Source: Epiperipatus broadwayi
Taxonomy: Eukaryota; Onychophora; Udeonychophora; Euonychophora; Peripatidae
Assembly (NCBI GenBank): GCA_028023455.1
Contig: JAQFVV010000032.1
Span: 5,702,392-5,766,391 of the forward strand
Direction: 5' to 3'
DNA length: 64,000 bases
The notes beneath the pieces are model-generated. The model ran no database searches and was not told the DNA's origin. It saw nothing but the letters and a program-made list of their open reading frames with translations. This document shows positions 48,500 to 60,887 of this stretch, one piece after another. Within the stretch, counting starts at the first letter, position 1. Every line of letters starts with the position of its first letter. The position numbers and the translations under genes were made by a program.

Positions 48500-48650
48500 G
48501 ATTATTTATCTTTTCTACATGTGCGTGGTCATGTGTATCTGTGGTATAAGATAGTGTGGATAGTTGAAGAGTGCTTGAAAGTCTGTGTCCAAACCCCCCC
48601 CCCCCGTATTTACAATTAAGCTCTAGGTATATGAAGAATGCATGTATTTC

Positions 48651-49739
48651 AAATATTTACTATTAATAAAAGATTTTTTATTTTAAAGGTCATTTGTTTA
48701 AAAGTATTTTTACTTATTTTTTCTTACGACTGAAATTTTACACTTAATGTATATGGATGTATATAAATAAATAAATAATCATATCATATATGTATAATTG
48801 TTAAAATATCTCGATGACACAGAGTAAGAAGGTTTCAAGACAACAAGCAAGTATCACATCATCAAACAGTTTCCAAAGATAGTAATTTGTCATAGATCAC
48901 CATCCTCTATATCTATCAGACTAAAATATTGAATAAAAATATAGTTTTTTAAAAACTAATTTTAAAACGAATATATTAAATTAGCATTTATAAAAGGCTT
49001 ATTCATTCAAGTGAATCATTTCACTATAGCTTTCAAATTTCAAATACAACAACAAAATCTAAATCTATTTTTTATTATCCAAAGCAATTTAAAAAATTTA
49101 TGAATTAACTTTTTATATATAAATTACAACATCTATGTATTTTTAAAAAAGCTATTCTGATTAAGAAATAAGATGAAAAATAAAAGTTGATTTACTACTC
49201 AAAAATTGCGAAAATTTTGACAATTCTAAAAAAGTAATTGGTGCCTCTATTTATTTGTGTTACTCGGTAAACAAAACACACACAAAGGAGAAAAAAATGA
49301 TGCTTTTCAAAAATTATTAAATTTTCAAAGACTTATTTAAAAACCAACGTACGCACTTGTGTGTTTATATATATTCAAAACTACAATTCAAACTTTAAAA
49401 TATTTTTTAAACTATTTTAAAAAAAATTTTTTTTTTTTGGATTATAATAATTGTTAAGTTAGAACTCATTGTGACGAAAACCTGAAAAATGTTTTAACTT
49501 GCTCAAAATAAAAAAAAATAGCTCTAAGGTTTTTTGGGGGAAAAAAATGCTTTTTTCACTTTATATTATTGAACATTTACTAGTTATAAAGCCAATGATA
49601 TGTCTATTGTATAAAAAGAAAAATGTGTTTATATTGTTAGACTATCGACTTTTTAACATAAAAGTTTAATTGTTCAAGCAAAATTTGTGTGGTCTCATTA
49701 AAAAAAAAAAAAATCTTAAAAAAATAGTATATATATAGG
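48651..49739. other. AT-rich DNA, likely 3' UTR/flank of the MELK-like exon
   Basis: Downstream in the minus sense of the stop codon at 49740. No canonical poly-A signal was assigned with confidence (ATTAAA-like near 49664). Confidence 0.35.
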
Positions 49740-49929
49740 TTACACAGTGGTTTCCAGTTTTGCTAAATTGAGTACTTCTTCACATATTCGTTTGTAATGC
49801 CAAGCATCACCAGTAAGACGTTTTCGACGAATACCAACAAGTTCCAGACGTGGAATGACACAGACTTCAAGTTCAAACGTTAGCAACGTTTTTCCATGAT
49901 CATTTTTCATTTTACCACGAAGCGTATAT
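49740..49929 (-). CDS. melk: last coding exon of a MELK-like kinase (KA1 domain)
   Basis: On the minus strand a long T-run and TTTGTAG acceptor (ending at 49930) precede an exon that enters in the last position of a codon and reads YTLRGKMKNDHGKTLLTFEL, then ELEVCVIPRLELVGIRRKR, and KGDAW-like TGDAWHYKRICEEVL before TAA (49742-49740). 'LTFELEVC', 'VGIRR.RL.GDAW.YKR..E..L' is the C-terminal kinase-associated (KA1) domain of maternal embryonic leucine-zipper kinase, which binds membranes and restrains the AMPK-related Ser/Thr kinase domain. The upstream exons should lie at higher coordinates on the minus strand; none was recognised with confidence within 14 kb, so introns are long. The exon is intact and under a normal splice signal, suggesting a live host gene. 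Confidence 0.75.
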
Positions 49930-50342
49930 CTACAAAAAAAAAAAAAAAAATAGTTATTACAATATAATAATTTTTTTTTTTTACAAAGCAAAAAGATAAC
50001 TTTGAAAAAGCTAATGAACAATCTACAGCTGGGCTAAGGTCTCTTCAACATTCCATCATAGAAGAAATAGAGAAGATATTATTCACCAGATAATTAATTA
50101 TAGTATGATCAATATTTAAATAGTTTTCTTATTCTACCTTCTAGTTATTAATAGCTAGATAAACTATTCTACTTAATATTAGATGGACAATTAATTAAGT
50201 TGGCTATATTTTAAAAGTGTAAAAAAGATGAATATATAATATTGTTTGCATTTACCTTCCTAACCAAAGACTAAAAAGAGTAAGTAGTTAGAACAAAAGT
50301 AGTTTCTAAAATATATAAAAACTGATTTAACATCATATTTAT

Positions 50343-51630
50343 ATAACCCTACAAGGGAAGATTGCTCTGATTAATATGAAAATTATGGCGAGCATAAATT
50401 ACTACCTGCCAATAATGACAGTTACCAAATCATTCAGTTTACAAATTCAGAGGCTCTGTGGTCAGCTCTTATGGAGAGGTCGGACCACTGCAATTAGCAT
50501 CCGCAGACTTCAGTTTCACAGGAGACAGAACGGTATGGGTCTCCATTCAATACAGACAATCAATTTCCAAAAAGGGCATTCACTTTTAGTAAATCTGGGG
50601 AAAAAATACCCTCTATCAGATATTATAGAGACTGTAATACCTACTGGCAGACCTCCCCCCAGTAAACACACATGGCTTGACCCCATTATTAAACAACAAT
50701 CTCTATACATCGGGCACTCAACAACAGAGTTTAATGATAAAATCAACATCTGGCAGGCACATCGCCTGCTGAATCCTGAAAATACAGTTATTTATGCTCA
50801 CCTAGGGTGCAGCAATCATAAAATCACCACAATATTTAAATATCTGCTACTGGAGCCCAAACTTTTGGATTATCTGATCAAGGTGAATATGGGCTCCATG
50901 CCAACTAATACATTCTTATACTACAAGCAGTTTCTAAATAAAATAGACCCAATTTGTCATGCCTGTTCTAGAGGAGAGGAGACCTTTAATCATCTGTTAA
51001 ATATATGTCCAGGCTATAACAGTATTCGAAGTGTCATCTCTCAACACTGCATTATAGCAGTGGATAAAATCCTGGACATCAGGGGTTGTCTCTTCTCTGA
51101 AGACTTTACAATTATCAGGTTATCTATCTTCCTGACATACGCTTTTTGGTACACAAGGTGCAGGACAAAGTTCACACAACCAACCCTGGACCCCAATGCT
51201 ATATTTTGCGATAGGCTCAAAGCTCTTCAAAACAAGGACAAGATACTATCCTCTAGATTTTTGCTTAATAATACATGGAGCCTACTAGTATGGCCCACAG
51301 ACTCTACATGAATATTGGACCTGATATATCCACATTGTAGTGTATTGTGGAAGAAGTAGTCTATGTTGCAACATGTCGGATTCTACTAGAGAGGCATTGA
51401 TTTCACACTACATTTATCCCAGCTGATAAGTTAGCATTACTGGGTCAACCTCAAAAGGGGTGGGCAATACCAACAAAATAGTACATATTTACTCATATAT
51501 CAACCTGCTAGTGCAGGCTCTGGCATACATCTACCAGACCAATGTCAGCAATGGATGAGCCAACATTAACAAAGTGTTTTTATTATTCATCTGTACAATT
51601 TTATTATGTCAATAAATATAATTTTAAAAT
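50343..51630 (+). mobile_element. 5'-truncated LINE (L1/Tx1-like) 3' end
   Basis: Begins in the middle of an open reverse transcriptase frame with no start of its own and continues through the coding end (stop at 51309-51311) and a ~320-bp 3' UTR to an A/T-rich end containing AATAAATATAA near 51610. No clear target duplication was found. A 5' truncation is the usual outcome of LINE insertion. The uninterrupted 311-codon frame indicates a relatively recent copy. Confidence 0.65.
50376..51311 (+). pseudogene. LINE reverse transcriptase C-terminal region, truncated but open
   Basis: The frame (open already before the ATG at 50376, from about 50343) contains YYLPIMTVTKSFSLQIQRLC and LLWRGR near the start, the region after the polymerase palm where LINE proteins read 'LP......I....FLW', then GMGLHSIQTINFQK. 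Around residues 190-215 is CHACSRGEETFNHLLNICPG, the RT-associated zinc-binding motif C..C....E...HLL..C. The polymerase catalytic box and endonuclease are missing. The residual product cannot retrotranspose. The closest groups by pattern are L1/Tx1-like LINEs; exact clade uncertain. Confidence 0.65.
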
Positions 51631-51799
51631 TAAACAAGTGAATTGATTAGGGTTCAAAGTATTAGATTTTTTTTATTGACTTCAGGAAAAAAAGGCGTCT
51701 AGTACTTAAATTCTAATTGATGAAAGCAAAAACCAGACATCAGCCTGGGAAAAAAGCATATTCGTAGTAATAATAGTAATACAACTAAATTTATAAATT

Positions 51800-53420
51800 C
51801 ATTGTTTAATCTAAAACCTTAGTATTAATTTTCATTGACAACAAATCTTTTGTTTTTTAGCAATAATTTATCTTTTCAATTTTTTATTTGATTTAAAGAA
51901 GAGGTGATGGGCACATAGAAAAAACAAGATCATGTGTTTATATAAACAGGCAGAAAAAACAAAAAAATAAGGAAGCTATTTACAAAATATAGTTAAATTT
52001 CAAAGAATCATTTTCTTATCTGTAATTGGGAAAAAAAAATCTGTTTGGTAATTTGGATTGTTCTTTTGTTTTAAAAAGTAATGGGGGAGGGAATGGGATG
52101 AACTAGCCATTCTATTATGACTAAATGTATAAATTCACGGTGTCATCTAAAATCTCTTACTTTTTATTGACAGATTTTTTGTTTTTGTTTTGGATAACTA
52201 TTTTCTTAATTTTTCATGGCAAACTTTTATTCTCTTTACAATTTCTAATTGAATTTAAAGAAAAAGTAAAGGGACAACGGTTGGGTAGAGGAAATTAATA
52301 AATTCTATGTGTAATTTAAAACTTCTTACTCTTGGTTTTCATTGACAGGTCCTTTGTTTCTTTTTATTTTGCTAATTTTTATTGTTTATTTCAATTTCTT
52401 ATTGAGTTTAGAGAAAAGGAGAGAGGGGTCTAAAATTTTGATTATTATTATTTTTTTTGTCTTTAAAAAAATTATATTTTTAAAAAAATCTAGATTTGTA
52501 AAGAGTTTTTTCTAAACAAGGAAACATTTTCCTGCCCACCATTCCAATAAATAATTTTTTTTCTTGCTGTAGTGTTCATTTTAATTTTATTATTATTTAC
52601 TTTTAAAAAAAAAGGTATAATCTAAATCAATATTTAAAAAAAAAATTATTGTTACAAGTTAGACAGTTCATTTTTATTTATAATGTTTGATTGGATTTGT
52701 ACTAAATGTAGCTGAGAATTAGTTTTCATCAAAGTCAAAATAAAAATCTAAAAAGAAGAAAGAAATTTTCAATTTTTTGAAGACAATATATGTCTTAAGT
52801 TGTTTGAATAGGTAATAGACACAGTTCATCCATCTCTCCTCACTTTTTAAAAAGCCAATAAGAAAAAAAAATTTACAAATTTTTAAAATCATCTATCTTT
52901 CTTAAACAAATCTGTCAATCAAAAAAAATTATTTGAAATAGATAAGACATGCAATTCACATCTCCCTTTTCCATCCTCACTTTTTAAAAAGACAATAAGA
53001 AGGCAGAACTTTAAAAAAAATTTAAAGATAAAATTATATTCCAAATCAAATCTGTCTATAACAAATAAAACAGGTATGAATCAGGAATAGCGCCATACCA
53101 TAAACTCCTCCATCCCTCTCTCCTCACATTTTAATTAAAAAGCTAATAAGAAAGAATATATTCACTTAAAAACAGAATAATTTCCAAAAATAAATCTGTT
53201 ATTTACAAATCAAAAAAAGTTTGAGATTCTAAAGCAATCAATTTTGTAAGCTGGTATTAAATATATAACAATGAGAAATCCAAAGAAAACTTATAATTGA
53301 CCTTTTTTAAAAATTGGAAAAAAAAAACAAACAAGAACTAGTAATAGTTCACCATAAAAACAACCTGTTAATAAAAACAAATAGTAACAGGCTTTAGATT
53401 ACACATAGAGTTTATAAATT
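51800..53420. repeat. degenerate tandem array arranged as a diverged inverted repeat
   Basis: Left half: three copies of CATTGACA..TTTGTTT...TTGA.TTTAAAGAA.AGG.GA.GGG (about 51820-51910, 52140-52290, 52330-52435). Right half: three copies of the reverse-complement theme, TCTCCTCACTTTTTAAAAAG.CAATAAGAA...AAATCTGT (about 52830-52920, 52970-53060, 53115-53200). Outer words (TTTATAAATT, ACACATAGA) also mirror each other. Very old and AT-rich. Confidence 0.5.
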
Positions 53421-53679
53421 AAGTTATAGGTACTACTACTACTATTACTACTACTACAATAATAAATCACCACTTTTCTAAAGAAGTCTTCAAATGATTG
53501 TCTCGTCATCCCAGTATTGTTTTATGATGCTGATTGAAGCAGTGTTTAAAGAGTTAATAATAGATAAAAATGGAAATATAGATAGGTGATTAGATTGGTA
53601 CCAAAATAGCATAGCCTCTCTAATCACATTATTTAAATATGATTGAGCATCTGTGGACTATTCCACAAGGGAAAGAATG

Positions 53680-53808
53680 AGAAGTTGATAGCCTCCACCA
53701 GTGGAACTCAAAAATTTTCTCTATGATCAATATTACATGGATGAGATGTTGATAGCCTCCACCAGCAAAACTTAAAGCTTTTCTATATGAGCAATATTAA
53801 ATAAACTT
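53680..53808. repeat. 64-bp tandem duplication, diverged
   Basis: GTTGATAGCCTCCACCAG begins at 53684 and 53748, followed by matching AACT.AAA..TTTTCT.TATGA.CAATATTA. Confidence 0.75.
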
Positions 53809-53850
53809 ATTTCACATAAAAAAAACGCATACAGATCCTGATATATAAAT

Positions 53851-55856
53851 AAGCATTTATTTTTATAGCACTGTGCTTTATAAATTGTAATACATTAAAG
53901 ATCAGCCTTTTCAAGCTATTGTGCATGCGCTTTTTATGAGTGTTAATAATAAATGAATACTTTCACTCCTAACACAAGATATAAAGTATTTAAGAAAGAA
54001 TACAATGAATCCACTTATTCTTTCCAACCCAAATGCTTATATATGGGCAAATCTTAAGTACTGGAAGTGAAACCATGAGGATAGACCACTCACTTTAAAT
54101 TACAGATTACAATGTCTGAATGAATGATGTTGATGAAATTATCTAGAATTTACTAAATGTCACTCTCAAGTGAAACTTAAACATATGTAAATAAGCATTT
54201 ATTTTTATAGCGCTGTGCTTTATAAATTATAATACATTAAAGATCAGCTTTTTCAAGCTATTGTGCATGCGCTTTTTACAAGTGTTAATAATAAATGAAG
54301 ACTTTCACTCCCAACACAAGATATAGTATTTAAGAAAGCATAAAATGAATCCACTTATTCTTTCCAACCCAAATGCTTATATATGGGCAAATCTTAAGTA
54401 CTGTAAGTGAAAGCGTGAGGATAGACCACTCACTTTAAATTACTGTTTACAATGTCTGAATGGATGTCTGAATGAATGATGTCGACGAAATTATCTAGAA
54501 TTTACTAAACATCACTCTCAAGTGAAACTTAAACATATGTAAATAAGCATTTATTTTTATAGCGCTGTGCTTTATAAATTGTAATACATTAAAGATCAGC
54601 CTTTTCAAGCTATTGCGCATGCGCTTTTTACGAGTGTTAATAATAAATGAATACTTTCACTCCCAACACAAGATATAGTATTTAAGAAAGAATAAAATAA
54701 ACCAACTTATTCTTTCCAACTCAAATGCTTATATATGGGCAAATCTTAAGTACTGGCAGTGAAAGCGTGAAGATAGACCACTTACTTTAAATTACTGATT
54801 ACGATGTCTGAATGAATGACGTCGACAAAATTATATAGAATTTACTAAACGTCACTCTCAAGTGAAACTTAAACATATGTAAATAAGCATTTATTTTTAT
54901 AGTGCTGTGATTTATAAATTGTAATACATTAAAGATCAGCCTTTTCAAGCTATTGTGCATGCACTTTTTATGTGTGTTAATAATAAATGAATACTTTCAC
55001 TCCCAACACAAGATATAATATTTAAGTAAGAATAAAATGAATCCAGTTATTATTTCCAACCCAAATGCTTATGTATGGCCAAATCTTAAGTACTGGAAGT
55101 GAAAGCGTGAGGATAGACCACTCACTTTAAATTACTGATTACGATGTCTGAATGAATGACGTCGACGAAATTATCTAGAATTTACTAAACATCACTCTCA
55201 AGTGAAACTTAAACATAATGCAAATAAACATTTATTTTTATAGTACTGTGCTTTATAAATTGTAATACATTAAAGATCAGCCTTTTCAAGCTATTGTGCA
55301 TGTGCTTTTTACGAGTGTTAATAATAAATAAATACTTTCACTTCCAGTACTTAAGATTTGCCCATATATAAGCATTTGGGTTGGAAAGAATAAGTGGATT
55401 CATTTTTTATTCTTTCTTAAATACTATAACTTGTGTTGGGAGTGAAAGTATTCATTTATTATTAACACTCGTAAAAAGCGCATGCACAATAGCTTGAAAA
55501 GGCTGATCTTTAATGTATTACAATTTATAAAGCATAGCACTATAAAAATAAATGCTTATTTACATATGTTTAAGTTTCACTTGAGATTGATGTTTAGTAA
55601 ATTCTAGATAATTTCATCAACGTCATTCATTCAGACATCGTAATCAGTAATTTAAAGTGAGTGGTCTATCCTCACGCTTTCACTTCCAGTACTTAAGATT
55701 TGCCCATATATAAGCATTTGGGTTGGAAAGAATAAGTGGATTCATTTTATTCTTTCTTAAATACTATATCTTGTGTTGGGAGTGAAAGTATTCATTTATT
55801 ATTAACACTCATAAAAAGCGCATGCACAATAGCTTAAAAAGGCTGATCTTTAATGT
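53851..55856. repeat. ~345-bp satellite array with internal orientation switch
   Basis: Direct copies begin AAGCATTTATTTTTATAG at 53851, 54193, 54545, 54885 and 55226 (periods 342, 352, 340, 341). At about 55335 the array flips: sequence from CTTTCACTTCCAGTACTTAA onward is the reverse complement of the unit, with a second start at 55677. Array edges carry the word TACAGATCCTGAT on both sides (about 53830 and 55857) in the same orientation. Each unit holds the palindromic TGCATGCGC-type word, and variation between copies includes many CG/CA/TG changes. Confidence 0.9.
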
Positions 55857-55879
55857 ATACAGATCCTGATGTAAAACAG

Positions 55880-58800
55880 CTCTTACATCAATTTTCCTAG
55901 ATCTTATTAATAAAGAAATCACAGATTTCTATATTTCACCCAACACTACACATTTATCCATAAAAATTAATTTAACATTTGGAAAACACTATAATTTGGA
56001 AGTTTTTCAAATGTTAAAATGCAACATATGTGTTATTCTTATTATTTTAATAGACTGATAAATAAGACTGTGTTTATGTACTTAATATTTTATTTCACTT
56101 GACTGAAAAATCTTTGATTATTAAAAAATACATATTTTGTTCAATGCCATTATAAAATATATAGTATTTATTTCACCATTATAATAAGATTTCCTATTGT
56201 GGCTGACACATAAAGACTACAGTTTTAATAAACTCTAGGTTTCACAGCTAAATCTAATTTTTTTCATTTATTGTTTATACTGTTCATTCTATACTGAAAT
56301 CTATACAGAGTTTCATTTTCAATTCATAGATGATTTTCATAGAGTTTTTTTTCTTATCTTTACTGTTTTCTTCCATTTTACCCAGCTCTGTTTATTTGTT
56401 GTTTTTTTTTTTTACTTTTTTAAATTTCTAAATAGAAATAAAGAACTATGATAGCAGCTATTGATTATTTCAAATTGTGTGAAAGAAAATATTAAATAAT
56501 TTCGTATGGTATATTAAAAACTTGATAAACAGAGAAAGTAAAAAATAATCTTTCAGTGCTGAAAGATGGATACTAAGATCAGAAGGGGCTGAGTGTATTA
56601 ATGAAAAAAATTATCATTAGACTGCCTGACATATTTAGATTAAGATCATAAGGACAAATGTGAGGAGGAAAAAATCTAAAAAGGCAAGATCACTATTAGA
56701 ATATGGAAAATATAAACCAACAATAGTTTTTTTTTCATATGTCAAATGACTGGGAAGCGAACCCGGGCCAGCTTTGTTATATGATTTCTTTTATGTTGAT
56801 GACTTAGAAAACAATAAAGTGAATGAAGATGAAAGACTACTGATTAAGAAAAGTTTTTTATTACTCAGATCACGAATAACATAGAAAGATGGTGATATTT
56901 CTTTTGTTATTTAAATATGTAATTTTGTAGATACTCAGTCAACATTATTACAGTACTGCTATATACAAATGGCTGGTGATTGAAATGCCAAAGTAGGAAA
57001 TGGACAGAAATATCCAAGGACAATATGAATTTGCAAGCAGAAATCAAATAGAATAAATAGAAACTTTTTCAAACAATTACAGCTTTGCCTATACAGTGTA
57101 CATAAACAACTTTGAATTAAATTCACAATACCAAATATAATTCATTGGTAACATTAGGAAATAAAATACTTCAATTTTAGTAGAAGCAGATTAAAAAAGT
57201 TATTAATTACACATGTAAATTTCAAATGAAATTGAAACAAAAAAACTGGAAACTTGCCTACATCTTTGATATAATTTTAAAAATTTAATTACTGTTTTAA
57301 AATAATAATAGAATCTGTTGAAAGATTTTAGACAATAAATCTTAAAAGTTTGACTAAAATGAAATAACTATAAATCGGATGTCTATTACTTTGCACACTT
57401 AATAACAGTTAAATACCTATGAAAAATTAAAGTATGTGCTGGCTGATTTCCAACACAATCTACTTTCATGTGATATCAAAATATCCCCACCTGTTTGTAC
57501 AATTAATTAACTCTGCAAATCTTTGACATGAAGGTCTTCAGGAAAAATTCATTATTGTTACATTCCTAATTGCACTTGTACAGCCATCTACTGGCATTTT
57601 GCTATTTTTTTTAAAAAAAAAAAAGAAAAAGTGGATATTTTTAAATACTGATTTTTTAATTAAAAAATTCAAGAGACTGAAAAGCTGAAAGATCAAAATA
57701 TTTTGGTCCTGCCTCCATGTGGTTGATAGCTCCTCTTCATGGTTCTTTGATCTTGAAAGTATTAACAAGATTACTTTGAAAGATTTTTGGAACAGAAAAT
57801 AGAGTGATATTTTGCATAGTCAATTAAACATTCTCAAATTTTAAAAATCAAAAATTTAAATTATTACACTTTTATTTTATACATATATGTTTTATTTTTA
57901 AAAATAAAAGAATTTTAATACACTGTTAATAAAAACACAATAGCATTCGGATCAGAACACTTTTTAAAACTAATCACTAATACATCATTACCAACATTGT
58001 GTTAGGATTTTTTTGACATAATCTAAAAATTATAAAGCAATTTTAATATTTAAATTAGAATTTGATGCATTTACTCCAGATTAACATTCATTCATTCACA
58101 TTTTAAAAACAAAATTGAAATAAGATTTAATTTATTTCCTGAAGTTTATTTTTCTGAAGATTATTGAATAATATTTTGCCATATGTTCTCTGTTTATTAT
58201 TATTTTTTCAATATTTATAAAGTTCAAATATGACTTTTTAAAATGCTTTTCATTTGTAAACAAATACTTCTGTCAAATAAAATCCAATTTATTAAATTCT
58301 GATATAGAATAAAGATTAAAAATTACAATCAGTATCAAGAGAGAAAGTAATGGACCAATTACAGTATGGAAAGAATTAAAACTGGTGTAAACAATAAATA
58401 CATGTTAAACTATAATCCTTTAAATACTTTTCATTTTAACTGGTTATAATTTGATTTTATATATATATATATATAATGTCCATTAAAAATTTATTGTAAT
58501 AATAATAAAAATAATAAATATAATGGTAATTAACTATTATATAGTCTTTTCAATCTGCAGAAATACTTTTGGGTAATTTCTTAATCCTCCTCAACTGCCA
58601 TTAAATTTATTATATATATATAGAACCAGATACTTTACCCACTTCAAAAGCAACCATTGGGAAATCAAAACTAAAATGTGTAGTTATAAAGATTTTAAAA
58701 AAAAATATTTAAAAATTTTGTATTTTGTTATTTTTTTAAATTTTATTAAAAGTACATGCTATAGCTCGCAGACTCTATCATATTTTCGAAATTATATAAT

Positions 58801-60170
58801 TTTAATTTGAAAAGACTTTTAATTAAGATAATTATTTTCTTCTATATTTTGGATTTAATCTATTTTAAAAGCTGAGATTTATTTTATTCATTTACCTAAA
58901 TTTAATTAATGTTCTAAAAAACAAGAGCCCTGATTAGATTTTGTTTTTAATAAAGATTATGTGAGAAATAAAGTTAGCCCTGGTTAAATTTGTAATCAAG
59001 ATCAGGCAGGAGATAACAATTTCATATAAAAGTTCTGTATTTCTGTTTGAGAAGGAACTTTTAGATTTTTTGCTAATTGCAGACAACTGATCTTATATTA
59101 CAACTGCTGATATTAAATTTCTGTGAATTGAAAACTGCTGATCACAATTTTCTGTGCTAATAGTGACCATTCATCCATCAGGCCAAAACTATTCACTATG
59201 AGGAACCTTCTTAAAAGTATGTCATGCTAAACCAATCCAAAGATGAACCCCAGAGCTGGAAATTGTGCCTTCAAGAACATGTCCTAACTGCCTAGTTTGA
59301 AACTGACTCTAAAGATTGCCTTTGTATGCCAATGCCAGGTTGCTGGAGACTGAAAATGATCATAATAAACTCTAAATAGAAATAAACTTTGTGCACCCTT
59401 CTGGAAGAAATCAGCTAGACAGAACATTTATGCCTGAGGTAAACAAAATTTTTTATATCTTAACCAGGGCTTAACTCTCTTTGTTTAAATCTCTTTGCTT
59501 AGGTCCGAACTTGCTACAAAAGCAATATGAACAATTATTCATAATAATTTAGATAAATATGTCTTTTAATGTATATATTATTTTTAATGGAATCTATAAT
59601 CATAGAGTCTTAGTTTTAAGATTTTATATTTTAAATTTATTTGTTAGAGCAGGTATTGTGAGTTTATATTTTATAATTATTGTTTTTTCTTATATCATTA
59701 ATTATTATTAACAGCTTTCGCAGATATGAGTAGTTTCCATTTTAGATCACCTATCCCCTTTTTATTTAAAAATAAATTAGTTCAAAGTGTGTTTGCATTT
59801 CATGCAGACCGTAAATCTTTTGCCTAGCGATTTATCGAGTATATAGTTCTGTTTTTCTTAAACTGTAGAGATTTTGTTTTCCTACATTTCAGATTATGTA
59901 AAATTATAATCTTTTCTCATTTCTTGTTGGAGTTAACCTTAAGAGTCATATTGTAATGATCTTATGAGTGTTTGCAGGCATATGATATTCATATTATGTC
60001 CCGATGTTTTACCAAGATTTAAGGAAAGACTGCTCTGCATTGTTTGTTGATTTCTGTACAAGATCTTTTTTTTTAAATCTCTAATTAAAGGAAAGTGGAA
60101 TTTGTTTAGATAAACCAATGGCAGGAAGAAATTATAAATCTCTTTAATGTTTAGATGAAAAAATAATTAT
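55880..60170. other. AT-rich DNA without recognised genes
   Basis: Contains microsatellites (about 58458-58476) and a possible tRNA-like fragment listed separately. If the MELK-like exon is real, its introns and upstream exons should lie in this direction. Confidence 0.4.
56735..56785 (-). repeat. tRNA-like B-box fragment, possible SINE relic
   Basis: The minus strand has CTGGCCCGGGTTCGCTTCCC, with GGTTCGCTTCC fitting the polymerase III B-box, followed by a 3' part ending in an A-rich run. No convincing A-box or cloverleaf is visible upstream. Confidence 0.35.
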
Positions 60171-60324
60171 CTGCTGAAGTGTTTGCTGCTACAATATTCA
60201 CTTGCATTCTCCAACCAATAAGCTTGTGGAATTGGGTCAAATGTTTATATATTTTTTTGACCAATATTTATTTTAAACTAATAATTTTTGAATTTAATAA
60301 AATTTACAAATTTAATACTTATTT

Positions 60325-60452
60325 TACTTGTTGGCTAACATTTGTTTTTGTGTCCTGTTCCTCAATTGTCTGAACAATGTTTAAGATTTCTTCCTCTCCC
60401 TGAGTCTTGCTGGCAGCATTTATATTTGTCATCACCAACTTTTTAATCATCG
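60325..60452 (-). CDS. candidate small coding exon, unproven
   Basis: The minus strand from an ATG at 60452 reads MIKKLVMTNINAASKTQGEE, then EILNIVQTIEEQDTKTNVSQ before TAA. The acidic, low-bias composition resembles protein more than neighbouring noise, and a CAA/GTAAAA possible donor lies near its end. It is on the same strand as the MELK-like exon, upstream of it, so it might be a linker exon of that gene, but I see no specific match. Confidence 0.2.
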
Positions 60453-60887
60453 TAAATTAATTTTTTAAGTCAACAGTGGCATAGTGGCGCCCTCAATGAT
60501 AAAAATAAATGGAGTATCAGGTACAATATATATGGGTAGTATAAAATTTGGTTCAATCTTTTACAGTGTAATTGCAGTTAATAATACAAAAATTAATCAT
60601 ATACAGCTATACCCCACTTAGCACATGACCTTTATTTAAAAATTTACAGTAACACCCATCAATTTGTACCAACTATTTTGATTTACAATCAACTATTCAC
60701 TATAACAATCTTTAAAAAAAACTCAAAACATTTTTGGTGGCCATTTTGTAACATGCCAGCCAAAAACAAAATATACTTTTCCATGCTGAAATTGTACAGT
60801 GCAGAGTTTATTCATAATACACAATGTAGTACACAATATTATAGGGCTATATATAATATTTCAATTATAAATTCAAAATGTGATTAA

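Larger units (their letters stand above)
47960..48650. mobile_element. inverted pair of decayed hammerhead-element units
   Basis: About 47960-48205 read on the minus strand is homologous to 48413-48650 on the plus strand: GTGTGGGA.ATGATCTG, TAATGAGTGCT-like, CACAAAATACA.ATATTGGTGA, CATGTG.GTGGTCAT and GTGTGGATAGTTGAAG occur in the same order in both. Each unit carries a hammerhead-like core. No reading frame of interest is present. It is the oldest-looking of the three hammerhead loci. Confidence 0.55.

Noticed and set aside
56735-56785. Functional tRNA gene on the minus strand
   Set aside because: Only a B-box-like sequence is present; no A-box, anticodon arm or acceptor pairing was found.
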